Below are positions 1 through 7,553 of a stretch of DNA of 52,168 nt, piece after piece (position 1 is the stretch's first letter; each line of letters starts with the position of its first letter). The stretch spans positions 1 to 52,168 of the forward strand of contig JAGALP010000008.1 of NCBI GenBank assembly GCA_017625155.1, read 5' to 3'. The notes below the pieces were generated by a model. The model did not search any database, was not told the DNA's origin, and saw only the letters and a program-made list of their open reading frames with translations. The translations under genes and the position numbers were made by a program. Source of the DNA: Paludibacteraceae bacterium (GTDB lineage Bacteria > Bacteroidota > Bacteroidia > Bacteroidales > Paludibacteraceae).

Positions 1-71
1 ATTGAATATCAATTATAGGCGCTTTTTTTCTTTGTCTTATTTTGTTAAGCAAAAGTTTTCTAACATATTGA

Positions 72-104
72 ATACCACGCAAATACTAAAGCGTGGTATT
101 TTCC
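72..104 (+). terminator. Rho-independent terminator left of the integrase
   Basis: A perfect 9-bp stem (ATACCACGC, 72-80, pairing with 91-99) encloses a 10-nt loop and is followed by TTTTCCTTTC. It probably ends the last chromosomal transcript, or insulates element A from it. The stem is symmetrical enough to act on both strands. No gene is visible in bases 1-71. Confidence 0.7.
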
Positions 105-140
105 TTTCTTTTCCCTGCTTAATAAAATAAATGCCTAAAT

Positions 141-239
141 TTTGTTACCCGTTTGTTACTTTTTGCCGTAAATGCTTGGAAGTAACAAATACATTTTATA
201 CCTTTGCCGGCGTAACAAACCTTTAATAGTAGTAACAAA
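141..239 (+). promoter_or_regulatory. Integrase promoter with five phased GTAACAAA octamers
   Basis: The octamer TTTGTTAC occurs at 141-148 and 152-159, and its complement GTAACAAA at 182-189, 212-219 and 232-239. Start-to-start spacings are 11, 30, 30 and 20 bp, close to whole helical turns. A Bacteroidota -7 element TACCTTTG lies at 199-206 with CTTG 20 bp upstream at 175-178. The 182 copy sits between the two promoter elements and the 212 copy sits near the expected start of transcription. This fits arm-type integrase or excisionase sites doubling as operators. The last copy touches the integrase start codon, so it may partly reflect A-rich leader preference. Confidence 0.55.
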
Positions 240-1421
240 ATGGCAAGGCCTAAGAAACAAACCAGGGCTAAAGAGCCCGTACGTATCCGTTTCAAGGAAT
301 TGAGCAACGGAAACAAATCTATCTATCTGGATATTTACAGAGACGGCAAACGCAGTTATGAATTTCTTAAACTGTACCTGGTGCCGGAAAAATCACAAGT
401 AGCAAAAGTACAGAACGAGCAAGTAATGGCCGCGGCTAACGCGATCAAGTCGCAGCGTATTATCGAGCTGAGCAACAACACGGCCGGAATTAAGGTAGAC
501 CCCACGAAAGCAAAAATACTTTTATGCGACTGGCTACAGATCTGCAAGGAGCAAAAGCGTAAAAAATTTACGGCGGGTACTGTAAACAATATGCAGGCGC
601 TTATTAACAACCTGGCAGAGTACGGCGACCGTATACCGATGCGTAACGTAGATAAGGACTACTGCCTGGGATTTATCGAGTATTTGCGTAATTACCGCGT
701 AGAGCTAAAACCGGATCCAAAAACTGGCGAGCTGCGCCCAGGTAAGCCGCTAAGCGCGTTTACTATTAACGCCCGCTTTGAGCTGCTAACCGCTGTACTT
801 AACGCCGCCGTACGCGAGGAAATTATAAGCGTAAACCCTATTAAGAAAATCGAAAAGACAGACAAAACACACCGTCCAGAAAGTACGCGTACGTTCCTAA
901 CAATCGACGAAATAAAAACACTGATCGACACGCCAGCAGAAAAAGATCATATTAAACGGGCGTTTCTGTTTTCGTGTTTCTGTGGTTTGCGTTTCAGCGA
1001 CGTAAAGCAAATAACCTGGGCTAATATCGAAGAAAATAACGGCCGCTATTATGCAAATATCATAATGCAAAAGACCAAAGAACCGCTATATTTGCCACTG
1101 AGCCAGCAGGCGTTATCATTTTTGCCGGAACGCAAAAAAGGCGACAGTATGCACGCGCCTATATTTAATAACGATATACGCCTAAACTGCGTAGTAAATA
1201 AGTACCTCAAGCGCTGGGCCGACGCAGCCGGAATAACCAAAACGGTAACGTTTCACGTAGCCCGCCACACTTTCGCCACTACGTCGCTAACCCTGGGCGC
1301 AGATCTATACACCACGTCGAAGCTGTTAGGCCACACGAATATAAGTATTACCCAGGTATACGCGAAGATCGTAAACGAAAAGAAAAACGAAGCTGTAGAT
1401 TTGTTCGACCGCGTATTTTAG
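240..1421 (+). CDS. int: Tyrosine recombinase / integrase of element A
   Basis: This 393-residue site-specific recombinase would insert and excise element A by strand exchange at an att site. The N-terminal half has a SAM-like core-binding region. The C-terminal catalytic half shows the expected residues: Arg near 251 in CGLRFSD, Lys in MQKTKEP, HVARHTF near 339-345 (His-x-x-Arg), LLGH, and the Tyr nucleophile near 372 in TQVYAKI. Length and motifs are typical of Bacteroidales element integrases. It differs strongly from the element B integrase, which lacks the first catalytic Arg, so the two elements probably use different att sites. The ATG at 240 follows an octamer that may autoregulate it. 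Family assignment is secure; the target site is unknown. Confidence 0.95.
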   Translation: MARPKKQTRAKEPVRIRFKELSNGNKSIYLDIYRDGKRSYEFLKLYLVPEKSQVAKVQNEQVMAAANAIKSQRIIELSNNTAGIKVDPTKAKILLCDWLQICKEQKRKKFTAGTVNNMQALINNLAEYGDRIPMRNVDKDYCLGFIEYLRNYRVELKPDPKTGELRPGKPLSAFTINARFELLTAVLNAAVREEIISVNPIKKIEKTDKTHRPESTRTFLTIDEIKTLIDTPAEKDHIKRAFLFSCFCGLRFSDVKQITWANIEENNGRYYANIIMQKTKEPLYLPLSQQALSFLPERKKGDSMHAPIFNNDIRLNCVVNKYLKRWADAAGITKTVTFHVARHTFATTSLTLGADLYTTSKLLGHTNISITQVYAKIVNEKKNEAVDLFDRVF

Positions 1422-1468
1422 CCAGGACCAGTTTTTAGTATTGTAGAACTTAACCGTATTAGTAGAAT

Positions 1469-2218
1469 ATGGATTACCGAGAAAAAAAATATTTGGAGCG
1501 CGTAGGCCAGGCCGTAGACGATTATATATACGAATATTTAATTTTGCCAGACGAAACCCGTATATATGTAAATCCCGCTGCTTTCGAAGCATATCTAAAA
1601 ACGATACAGCCCCAATTATGGGCGCCCGAATTTCGTAACGCTTACGACACGATTCGAGCGTATAAGAGCCTATACAACGACGAAGAAACAGAAAAAAGCC
1701 TAAGCAGTGCGATAGATTGTTTGCGCAGTTTGGCGGCTACCTACTGCCCAGAGATCGCCCAGGAACTGGGAGAGCTGCACACCTCAGCAGCGCAGCCAAC
1801 GGCCCAGGAACCGCAGAGCGAAACGGAAAAACGAACAGTAAACGAAACGACAAAAAGCGTTTCACGTCCAGCGCTGCCAGCAGGCATAAAAGACACACCA
1901 GGGGCGCGCGCTGCTTTCGATAGCCTGGTAGATGCAGGGTATTTGGATAGCGAGTACAAGCCGACCGCGAGCGCCGCAAAAAATGTAATTTGTGCGTATA
2001 TGGCAGCAACGCTTAGCCAGCTGCTGGGCGTGGATCACTGGGCGAAAGTATTTGCCGATTTTTGGAACGTAAAGCCTATTTTGTCGCAGTCGTATAACCA
2101 GCTTAACCCAGGCAAACAATTTATAACCGATATAGATAAAGCCCTGGCAGCAGCAGCCAGGAACTGCGAGCAGCTGGCCCAAACCAAACGAGGCAAAGAG
2201 CTATTACGCAAAAAATAA
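1469..2218 (+). CDS. Hypothetical protein, helical, after integrase
   Basis: A 249-residue protein whose function I do not recognise. Residues 1-100 are helical with many aromatic and acidic residues. Residues about 105-140 are a low-complexity Ser/Thr/Gln/Glu/Pro linker. The last 110 residues form a second domain (AGYLDSEYKPT, LLGVDHWAKVFADFW, basic end KRGKELLRKK). Such C-terminal domains occur next to integrases in Bacteroidales mobile elements, which is a loose family impression. It lies 47 bp after the integrase and is probably cotranscribed with it. The two-domain layout with a flexible linker and basic tail would suit a regulator or nucleoprotein factor, but that is inference. Confidence 0.75.
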   Translation: MDYREKKYLERVGQAVDDYIYEYLILPDETRIYVNPAAFEAYLKTIQPQLWAPEFRNAYDTIRAYKSLYNDEETEKSLSSAIDCLRSLAATYCPEIAQELGELHTSAAQPTAQEPQSETEKRTVNETTKSVSRPALPAGIKDTPGARAAFDSLVDAGYLDSEYKPTASAAKNVICAYMAATLSQLLGVDHWAKVFADFWNVKPILSQSYNQLNPGKQFITDIDKALAAAARNCEQLAQTKRGKELLRKK

Positions 2219-2230
2219 CAATTATAGAAC

Positions 2231-2272
2231 GTAACAAACCTATATTATAAACAATTAAATTTTAGTAACAAT
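2231..2272 (+). promoter_or_regulatory. GTAACAAA octamers before the coiled-coil regulator
   Basis: GTAACAAA recurs at 2231-2238 and, with one mismatch, at 2265-2272, overlapping the ATG at 2271. The same octamer is repeated five times before the integrase. This suggests shared control of the integrase and this gene, possibly by the gene product itself. AT-rich DNA (TATATTATAA) lies between the copies. No full TTTG/TAnnTTTG promoter is evident. Confidence 0.35.
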
Positions 2273-2651
2273 GGCAACAATGAACAATGAGAGCCAAAAG
2301 TATTTGGCCGAGCTCCAGGGATTAGAAAATTTTGCAGACCGCGAAAAGTTAGTAAAAGAGTGGTTAGGCTGCGAAGAGTATTACGATGCTTTAGACCAGT
2401 TTTTCGGTAGTTTGTACGTATACAAATGCGAGAAAATGCAAGCTATTTTAGCCTATTTTCGCGAGATTAACGGCGTGGACGATGCGGAACAGCCAGCAGA
2501 TCTTAACGCTGGCGAGCGCACGCCAGTAACACCCGCTGCGGGCCTAAGCGCCGAATTTGTGCGGGATCTGTTAGCGGCTAAAGACAAGCAGATAAATACG
2601 CTGCTGGATATACTGGCAAAAACTAAGGCAAGAAACGAGGCAGCCCAATAA
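2271..2651 (+). CDS. Small regulator-like protein sharing the phage repressor C-terminal helix
   Basis: A 126-residue protein. The N-terminal 70 residues are helical (YLAELQGLENFADREKLV...) with no recognisable helix-turn-helix. After a Pro/Thr/Ala linker, residues about 98-118 read FVRDLLAAKDKQINTLLDIL, closely matching FVRDLLAEKDRQIDALLKII at the C-terminus of the element B repressor (19,016-19,408). In Bacteroidales phage repressors this helix is probably an oligomerisation segment. A protein with the pairing helix but no DNA-binding domain could form mixed complexes with the repressor and act as an anti-repressor; that is inference. It is followed by a strong terminator, so it is the last gene of its unit. 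Confidence 0.75.
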   Translation: MATMNNESQKYLAELQGLENFADREKLVKEWLGCEEYYDALDQFFGSLYVYKCEKMQAILAYFREINGVDDAEQPADLNAGERTPVTPAAGLSAEFVRDLLAAKDKQINTLLDILAKTKARNEAAQ

Positions 2652-2673
2652 TAACAGCTGCTAATTATAGGGC

Positions 2674-2712
2674 AATACCCCGACGCTATTACGGCGCTGG
2701 GGTATTTCTTTT
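2674..2712 (+). terminator. Terminator after the coiled-coil regulator
   Basis: AATACCCCGACGC (2674-2686) pairs with GCGCTGGGGTATT (2694-2706), with two internal mismatches and a 7-nt loop, followed by TCTTTTT. This closes the integrase-proximal transcription unit. Confidence 0.8.
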
Positions 2713-3060
2713 TAACACACCCAGGAAGAAGCAGAAACGGGCCTATTTTCGCTTTTCTGCGAGACGGCGACAAATCCTACAGCGGCGAATTAGGACGGCT
2801 GTACGGGCCTAAATTAGCCCAAAGCGTTGAGGCTATAAACTGACGGCAGCGCCTGGATCCTTTCGGGTAGTATGGCAGCAGCTACCAGGTGGCAGGCAAA
2901 ACGCGTCGTTTTATTTATAGATATTATAGTTATTTATAGCGCTATATTATAGCTATTTAGCTGTGTTATGCGCTGTTTTTCTTTTATATTCCTTTGTTGT
3001 GCTTTTGATACACAAGAGCCCGCGCGAAGCGGATTTTGTCGAACTATAAAAGTTACAGTT
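2713..3060 (+). promoter_or_regulatory. Gene-free stretch with direct repeats upstream of the AlpA-like gene
   Basis: The left part holds a coding-looking open frame without an ATG (2721-2843, ending SVEAIN and a stop), perhaps the remnant of a small gene. The right part is AT-rich and carries a direct repeat: ATATTATAGTTATTTATAG (2921-2939) and ATATTATAGCTATTTAGCT (2944-2962), 23 bp apart. This looks like a paired operator before the AlpA-like gene and VapE operon. The GC-rich segment 3020-3035 (GCCCGCGCGAAGCGG) could form a small hairpin in the leader. Confidence 0.35.
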
Positions 3061-3288
3061 ATGGGAGCAAATGAAATGCTAACAACAAAAGAGGCCGCCG
3101 AATTTTTGGGCCTTTCTGTGGGGTATCTGTACAAACTTACAATGCAGAAGAAAATACCCTATTACAAACCTTTCGGGAACCGCTGCTATTTCAAGCGCGA
3201 CGAATTAGCCGAGCTTTTACAAAGTAACCGTATCGCGACTGTAGACGAAGTACAGCGCCAAGCCGTCGTACACGTATTAAGCAAATAA
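3061..3288 (+). CDS. AlpA/excisionase-type helix-turn-helix protein
   Basis: A 75-residue winged-helix (HTH_17) protein. The core reads LTTKEAAEFLGLSVGYLYKLT followed by the wing KIPYYKPFGNRCYFKRDELAELL, the standard form of excisionase/AlpA proteins. I chose the ATG at 3061 because the frame upstream, which opens at 2968, has a hydrophobic Cys-rich lead-in unlike the family. AlpA relatives direct excision of P4-like satellites and activate their integrase. Here it sits just ahead of the VapE gene and behind the paired direct repeats. It is probably the excision or early-control switch of element A. Confident on fold, moderate on role. Confidence 0.85.
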   Translation: MGANEMLTTKEAAEFLGLSVGYLYKLTMQKKIPYYKPFGNRCYFKRDELAELLQSNRIATVDEVQRQAVVHVLSK

Positions 3289-3299
3289 CCTGGGTCCGT

Positions 3300-5720
3300 A
3301 TGAAAGATCGTGTATTTGTTGTATCTGTAGGCAAAAGCCGAGAGAGCAAGAAATGGAAACGGACTAACTACAAGTGGCCCGATTTCGTGGAGCGCTGCAC
3401 GCAGACGCTACGCACGAAAGAAACAGCCGCCCAGTACGCAGCTATGAGCAAAGACGCCCAGGGTAATATAAAAGACGTGGGCGGGTTTGTGGCCGGATCC
3501 TTAAACGGCGAAAGACGCAAAAAAGAAAACGTTATATCGCGATCTATGCTAACGCTGGATCTGGATTTTGTGAATATGCCGGCAGCGGATCTGTGGGGCG
3601 AAATAGATAGCGGCCTGGAATATACGGCGCTGGTTTATTCGTCGCACTCACATACGCCGGAAAAACCACGCCTGCGACTGATCATACCGACCAGCCGAGA
3701 TATGGCGCCGAATGAGTACGAACCGATCGCGCGCAGGATCGCGGCCGAAATAGGTATAAATCAATTTGACGACACCACCTACGAAACAGCCCGCTTAATG
3801 TACTGGCCCAGTACGTCCAGCGATGCCGAGTTTTACTGCAACCACAAAACCGGCAAGATGCTAAACCCAGACGATATATTAGCACAGTACGACGACTGGC
3901 AGGACGTAAGCAGCTGGCCGCGTAGTATACGCGAGGGCGACACAGTGGCGCGCCGAGAGATTAAAAAGGCCGGCGATCCACGCGAGAAGTACGACGGCGA
4001 CGGTAAGATAATAGGCGCTTTTTGCAGGGCCTACAGTATCGAGGACGCTATAGAAACGTTTTTAGACGAAGTATATAAACCTGGTACAAAAGGACGCTAC
4101 AGTTACAAACTGGGCGAAAGCACTAACGGCGTAGTTTGTTACGATGGGCTGTTTGCCTATAGCCACCACGGAACCGACCCAGCGGGCGGTAAACTGTGCA
4201 ACGCTTTCGACCTGGTACGTATACATAAGTTTGGCAGCCTGGATATAGGCAGCAGGGCCGACGACGTTACGCGCCAGCCGTCCTATAAAGCTATGCGAGA
4301 TTTTGCCGCAAATGACGACAAAGTAAAAATAGCGCTGCTGCACAGTGCCGGCGACGATTTCGCAGCTGTGGATCTAACGGACGCCAACCAGTGGAAAACA
4401 GGTTTAGAGTTCGGAAAGAAAAACGAACTAAAGCCCACAGTATTAAATTTCCGTTTGATCCTGGAGAACGACCCGCAGTTACGCGGCCGTTTCTGGGTAA
4501 ATGAATTATCGCAATATATTGAAGCTGGGCTACTGCCCTGGAGATCGCAGCCTGGCCAGTGGGTAGACGCTGACGACGCGAACCTACGCGGCTACTTGGA
4601 AGAACACTACCAGTTAGCCGGTAAAGATAAGCTGGCCGACGCTTTTACGATCGTGGCGCTAAAGAACAAGCAGCACCCCGTACGGGCATATTTGCAGGGC
4701 CTACAGTGGGACGGACGCGCGCGCCTGGATAAAGTTATTATATCGCTGCTGGGCGCTAAGGATACGGCCCTAAATAGGGCTATCACGCGCAAACACTTTG
4801 TGGCAGCTGTAGCCAGGATCTACCAGCCAGGTATAAAATACGATACCTGCCTAACGCTTACTGGCCCAGAGGAAACGGGCAAATCAAGCCTGTTTAGAAT
4901 AATGGGCGGCCCCTGGTTTGACGATAGTATTACTACGATCGAGGGCAAAGAGGGACGCGAGAGCCTGCGCGGTAAATGGATTATCGAGCTGGCCGAGCTT
5001 AACAGTATAAAGCGCAGCGAAGTAGCAGCCGTTAAAAATTTCCTATCCAACCAGGCAGACAGCTATAGGGCCGCGTACGACAGACGCGTAACACCGTACC
5101 CGCGACAATGCGTTTTTTGTGGAACTACCAACGAAGATAAATTTCTAAAGGGCGACACCGGAAACCGCCGCTTTTGGGTTATCCAGATTGTTCCGGAGCT
5201 GTGCGGCGGCGAACCGCTGGCCGATCGCCTGGAACGTTTGGAACTGTGGCGCGATCAGCTTTGGGCCGAAGCGGTACACTACTATAAGGCTGGCGAAAAA
5301 CTATACCTGGATAAAGAGCAAGCCGACGCGCTGCGCAATACTCAGGAAGAATTTAGCGACGAAAGCGACGACCCCACAAAACCGCTGCTGCGCCAGTTCC
5401 TATATATGAAGCTGCCGACCGACTGGGTAACCTGGGATTTGCCACGTCGCCGCGCTTACCTCAACGCTGGCGACCCGCTGGACGCTGAGGGAATAGTACC
5501 GCGCGATCGCTTTTGTATTGCTGAGTTTCTTTGCGAGAGAATGGGCGCAAATATGGCCGATAAGGACTACAGATATAGAGCGCGCAAGATTGCAAAACTA
5601 ATGGCTGATTTTCCAGAATGGCAGCCGCTGACCAGTACAAGACACGCGGAAAAATTGTACGGCTCACAGCGTGGCTACCAGCGTAGGATCCGAGACGCGG
5701 ACACCGACGAAAAGATATAA
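3300..5720 (+). CDS. VapE/VirE-type primase-helicase with BT4734 N-terminal domain
   Basis: An 806-residue replication protein. Residues about 10-330 resemble the BT4734 N-terminal domain found in Bacteroidales phages (conserved KDVGGFVAG, LTLDLDF, PRLRLIIPTSR, YWPSTSSD). About 400-806 is a VirE/VapE superfamily 3-like ATPase with Walker A GPEETGKSS near 522-530, then KWIIELAEL and CGTTNEDKFLKGDTGNRRFW. It is a clear homologue, of almost identical length, of the element B protein at 28,678. Both lie close upstream of GTAAAC iteron arrays, so the likely role is origin melting and priming. VapE-like ATPases are common in satellites and small prophages. It starts 11 bp after the AlpA-like gene. 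Confidence 0.92.
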   Translation: MKDRVFVVSVGKSRESKKWKRTNYKWPDFVERCTQTLRTKETAAQYAAMSKDAQGNIKDVGGFVAGSLNGERRKKENVISRSMLTLDLDFVNMPAADLWGEIDSGLEYTALVYSSHSHTPEKPRLRLIIPTSRDMAPNEYEPIARRIAAEIGINQFDDTTYETARLMYWPSTSSDAEFYCNHKTGKMLNPDDILAQYDDWQDVSSWPRSIREGDTVARREIKKAGDPREKYDGDGKIIGAFCRAYSIEDAIETFLDEVYKPGTKGRYSYKLGESTNGVVCYDGLFAYSHHGTDPAGGKLCNAFDLVRIHKFGSLDIGSRADDVTRQPSYKAMRDFAANDDKVKIALLHSAGDDFAAVDLTDANQWKTGLEFGKKNELKPTVLNFRLILENDPQLRGRFWVNELSQYIEAGLLPWRSQPGQWVDADDANLRGYLEEHYQLAGKDKLADAFTIVALKNKQHPVRAYLQGLQWDGRARLDKVIISLLGAKDTALNRAITRKHFVAAVARIYQPGIKYDTCLTLTGPEETGKSSLFRIMGGPWFDDSITTIEGKEGRESLRGKWIIELAELNSIKRSEVAAVKNFLSNQADSYRAAYDRRVTPYPRQCVFCGTTNEDKFLKGDTGNRRFWVIQIVPELCGGEPLADRLERLELWRDQLWAEAVHYYKAGEKLYLDKEQADALRNTQEEFSDESDDPTKPLLRQFLYMKLPTDWVTWDLPRRRAYLNAGDPLDAEGIVPRDRFCIAEFLCERMGANMADKDYRYRARKIAKLMADFPEWQPLTSTRHAEKLYGSQRGYQRRIRDADTDEKI

Positions 5721-5727
5721 AAAAGAG

Positions 5728-6045
5728 CTGTAAACGTAACCTGGAATGTAAACGCAAAAAAGCACTGAGTTTACAAGCGACCAACCAACAAACGAACCAA
5801 CGAACAAACCAAATGTAAACCGAGCCGTAAACGTTTACAAGCCGGTTTACAAGTCAGTTTACGGCTAAATAACTGAGTAATAAATATATATATATATGTA
5901 AACTATGTAAACTTAAAATATCTATATAGCTATATAGTTTTATCGTAATATATAAAAATACGGTATTACAGTATACAAAATAGTATACATACGCGTAACA
6001 GTATAGAATATAGGGAAAATGAGTTTACCCAGTTTTAGTTTACAA
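5728..6045. other. Putative replication origin of element A: GTAAAC/GTTTAC iterons and AT-rich tract
   Basis: No gene lies here. Twelve copies of GTAAAC or its complement start at 5730, 5748, 5769, 5815, 5827, 5833, 5845, 5857, 5898, 5907, 6023 and 6038. The 5815-5862 block is spaced 12, 6, 12 and 12 bp with adjoining inverted copies. A very AT-rich stretch with (TA)n lies at 5881-5995, as expected of a DNA unwinding element. A purine-rich CCAACCAACAAACGAA block is at 5780-5812. It directly follows the VapE gene. The element B array downstream of its own VapE uses the same hexamer. Confidence 0.65.
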
Positions 6046-6064
6046 AACGCAAAATAGTAATCGT

Positions 6065-6472
6065 ATGCGCCACCGTATAAACGTATCAATAACGCCGGTA
6101 TTCCACGACGAGTTACAGCGTATCTGCAAGGACTACGGGTTTGTTAATCTGTGCGAGATATGTACGGCCCTGCTGAGGGTTTTTGTAGATCGAGTAAACA
6201 ACGCGGAGCAAGACAAGAGCCGACGCTTAGAACGGAATGAGGATTTAATAAAGCAAATGTTTGCTGAGTTTGAAAACTGGGAGCCGACGCCGCAGCCGGA
6301 TATTATGTACAAGCGACACCAGCGACGTAATCCGGACAACGTATACCAACGCAAACCCAGACCGGAAGCTGGCGACTGTGCCGACGGCCTGGAAGATCCG
6401 GACAGTAGCGCTGAGGATCCCGCCCAGATCTGCGACGATATAGGTATTAGTCTATACGATTTTGAGGGCTAA
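6065..6472 (+). CDS. Ribbon-helix-helix-like protein with acidic tail
   Basis: A 135-residue protein. The first 60 residues (RINVSITPVFHDELQRI, YGFVNLCEICTALLRVFVDRV) have the strand-helix-helix pattern of a ribbon-helix-helix DNA-binding protein. They align with the element B protein at 33,699 (VNISVDPETYAKLQQL, YGFSNVCELVVAFVHILLDRM). The following IKQMFAEFENWEPTP also matches IDQMFDDLGHVERTP. The extra C-terminal 50 residues are acidic and Pro-rich. In element A it sits just after the origin; in element B it sits just before HNH and the packaging site. A role in DNA binding near replication or packaging is plausible. Confidence 0.8.
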   Translation: MRHRINVSITPVFHDELQRICKDYGFVNLCEICTALLRVFVDRVNNAEQDKSRRLERNEDLIKQMFAEFENWEPTPQPDIMYKRHQRRNPDNVYQRKPRPEAGDCADGLEDPDSSAEDPAQICDDIGISLYDFEG

Positions 6473-6476
6473 AAAT

Positions 6477-6520
6477 GGTTAAAACCTTTTTATGCTGGTA
6501 CCCAAAACAAGGTTTTAACC
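6477..6520. promoter_or_regulatory. Perfect 12-bp inverted repeat, candidate operator pair
   Basis: GGTTAAAACCTT (6477-6488) and AAGGTTTTAACC (6509-6520) are exact inverted copies separated by 20 bp. Each arm is itself nearly palindromic (GGTT-NN-AACC), centred 34 bp apart. There is no T-run, so a terminator is unlikely. The site lies between the RHH-like gene and the next operon, suggesting an operator or a looped RNA leader. Confidence 0.5.
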
Positions 6521-6558
6521 GTATAGTAGAGACTGTTAAACATAATAGACATTAACGT

Positions 6559-6909
6559 ATGAGTAAATTAAATCAACTAATGTTAGTTTTCGCACGCCCC
6601 GGCTGCGAGAAAGGAGCCGGTAAACTGTGCGAAATTGCCGCCGACATTCAGTATTTGAACGAGTGTGTAATACCAGAAATGCGCAGAGCCGGTATTAAAA
6701 GTATGACTATCGGTGAAATTGTCAATTTTGCCCGTTTGGGCGATTTGCTTAAATGTGGTTTTTGTCCGCGTACAATACAGAATGTGGACTATATAAATTA
6801 TTCCGGCCGTCGCGTATTCTTTGTAGATAAAGCATTTCTGAACTGGTACGCAGGCACTGAGGAGGGAAAACAAAATGAAAAGTTTTGTAAATATCTTTTA
6901 GAACAGTAA
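6559..6909 (+). CDS. Hypothetical protein
   Basis: A 116-residue protein I do not recognise. The N-terminus carries scattered Cys (PGCEKG, KLCEIAA, NECVIPEM). The middle MTIGEIVNFARLGDLLKCGFCPRTIQNVDYI is reminiscent of a small DNA-binding helix pair, but the match is weak. The gene, like the next one, is more AT-rich than the structural genes and uses many TTT, AAA and AAT codons, suggesting separate acquisition. It lies 38 bp downstream of the GGTTAAAACC inverted repeat and may be the first gene of a small accessory operon (6559-7551). Confidence 0.65.
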   Translation: MSKLNQLMLVFARPGCEKGAGKLCEIAADIQYLNECVIPEMRRAGIKSMTIGEIVNFARLGDLLKCGFCPRTIQNVDYINYSGRRVFFVDKAFLNWYAGTEEGKQNEKFCKYLLEQ

Positions 6910-6927
6910 CTATTAACAGACAATACA

Positions 6928-7551
6928 ATGAAAGAAGAAAAAATTTTAATTGGACAAAGCGACGGTTTTATAGTCCGCCTATCTATGTATGAGAAACTCC
7001 GCCGTATAAATAATTCTACGATGCCGACGCTTTTTGCTTTGGGATTGTCGGTAGACGTAGAAACAGTTGTTGATATTGCCGCAGGTGGCTATGACAAATT
7101 AAAGTCGGTGTACACAGAACGTTATTACGAAGCACACCCAGAAGCAGAACGTAACGACGTCCTTAGAACTTTTACAGAAAACAATATACGTTTGACGTTA
7201 GATACTGTTTGTGAGCAGTATAAGTTCGGCGGATTGTCGAGTAGCGAGGCCGGCGAAATAGCAGGCATTAAAAAACTTTGCAGGTTTAACGCATCTGGTT
7301 TGTTGGAGATTGACGATGAGAAATTTGAGGAAAGTCAAAAGAAATACGCTACCGGAGAAAGCGCGAAACTATATAGAGAGATAGAAAAGGCCGTTAAAAA
7401 CCTTAACGCCGCCTGCAAAGGTTATTTAACGCACGCAGTTTTTAATCACTTGTTTTACTTTGGCAATGATAACCGGCTGCATATTAAAGATAATATAGAC
7501 CCGCGCGCACTGGAAGAGATCCGCGGCGTAACCAGGGGGGTGTTTTTTTAA
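6928..7551 (+). CDS. Hypothetical protein
   Basis: A 207-residue, mainly helical and soluble protein with no signal peptide or membrane segment. I see no known motif. The gene ends in G6 and T7 runs that encode GVFF just before the stop, immediately upstream of the cos-like site. It is AT-rich like its neighbour and sits 18 bp after it. Where element B has VRR-NUC, helicase and HNH genes before its packaging site, element A has these two unknown genes. They could be satellite-specific interference or packaging factors, but nothing in the sequence proves it. Confidence 0.65.
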   Translation: MKEEKILIGQSDGFIVRLSMYEKLRRINNSTMPTLFALGLSVDVETVVDIAAGGYDKLKSVYTERYYEAHPEAERNDVLRTFTENNIRLTLDTVCEQYKFGGLSSSEAGEIAGIKKLCRFNASGLLEIDDEKFEESQKKYATGESAKLYREIEKAVKNLNAACKGYLTHAVFNHLFYFGNDNRLHIKDNIDPRALEEIRGVTRGVFF

Positions 7552-7553
7552 TG

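Noticed and set aside
1-120. tRNA-based attachment site at the left edge.
   Set aside because: The hairpin at 72-99 is a terminator. No cloverleaf or direct repeat shared with 17,177-17,231 could be found.
2721-2843. Possible small gene between the regulator terminator and the AlpA-like gene.
   Set aside because: The frame reads like protein but lacks an ATG, GTG or TTG start and begins at a terminator. It is recorded only as a likely remnant.
5780-5812. CRISPR-like array in the CCAAC/CGAAC repeats.
   Set aside because: The units are only 4-5 bp with no spacers, and no cas genes are nearby.
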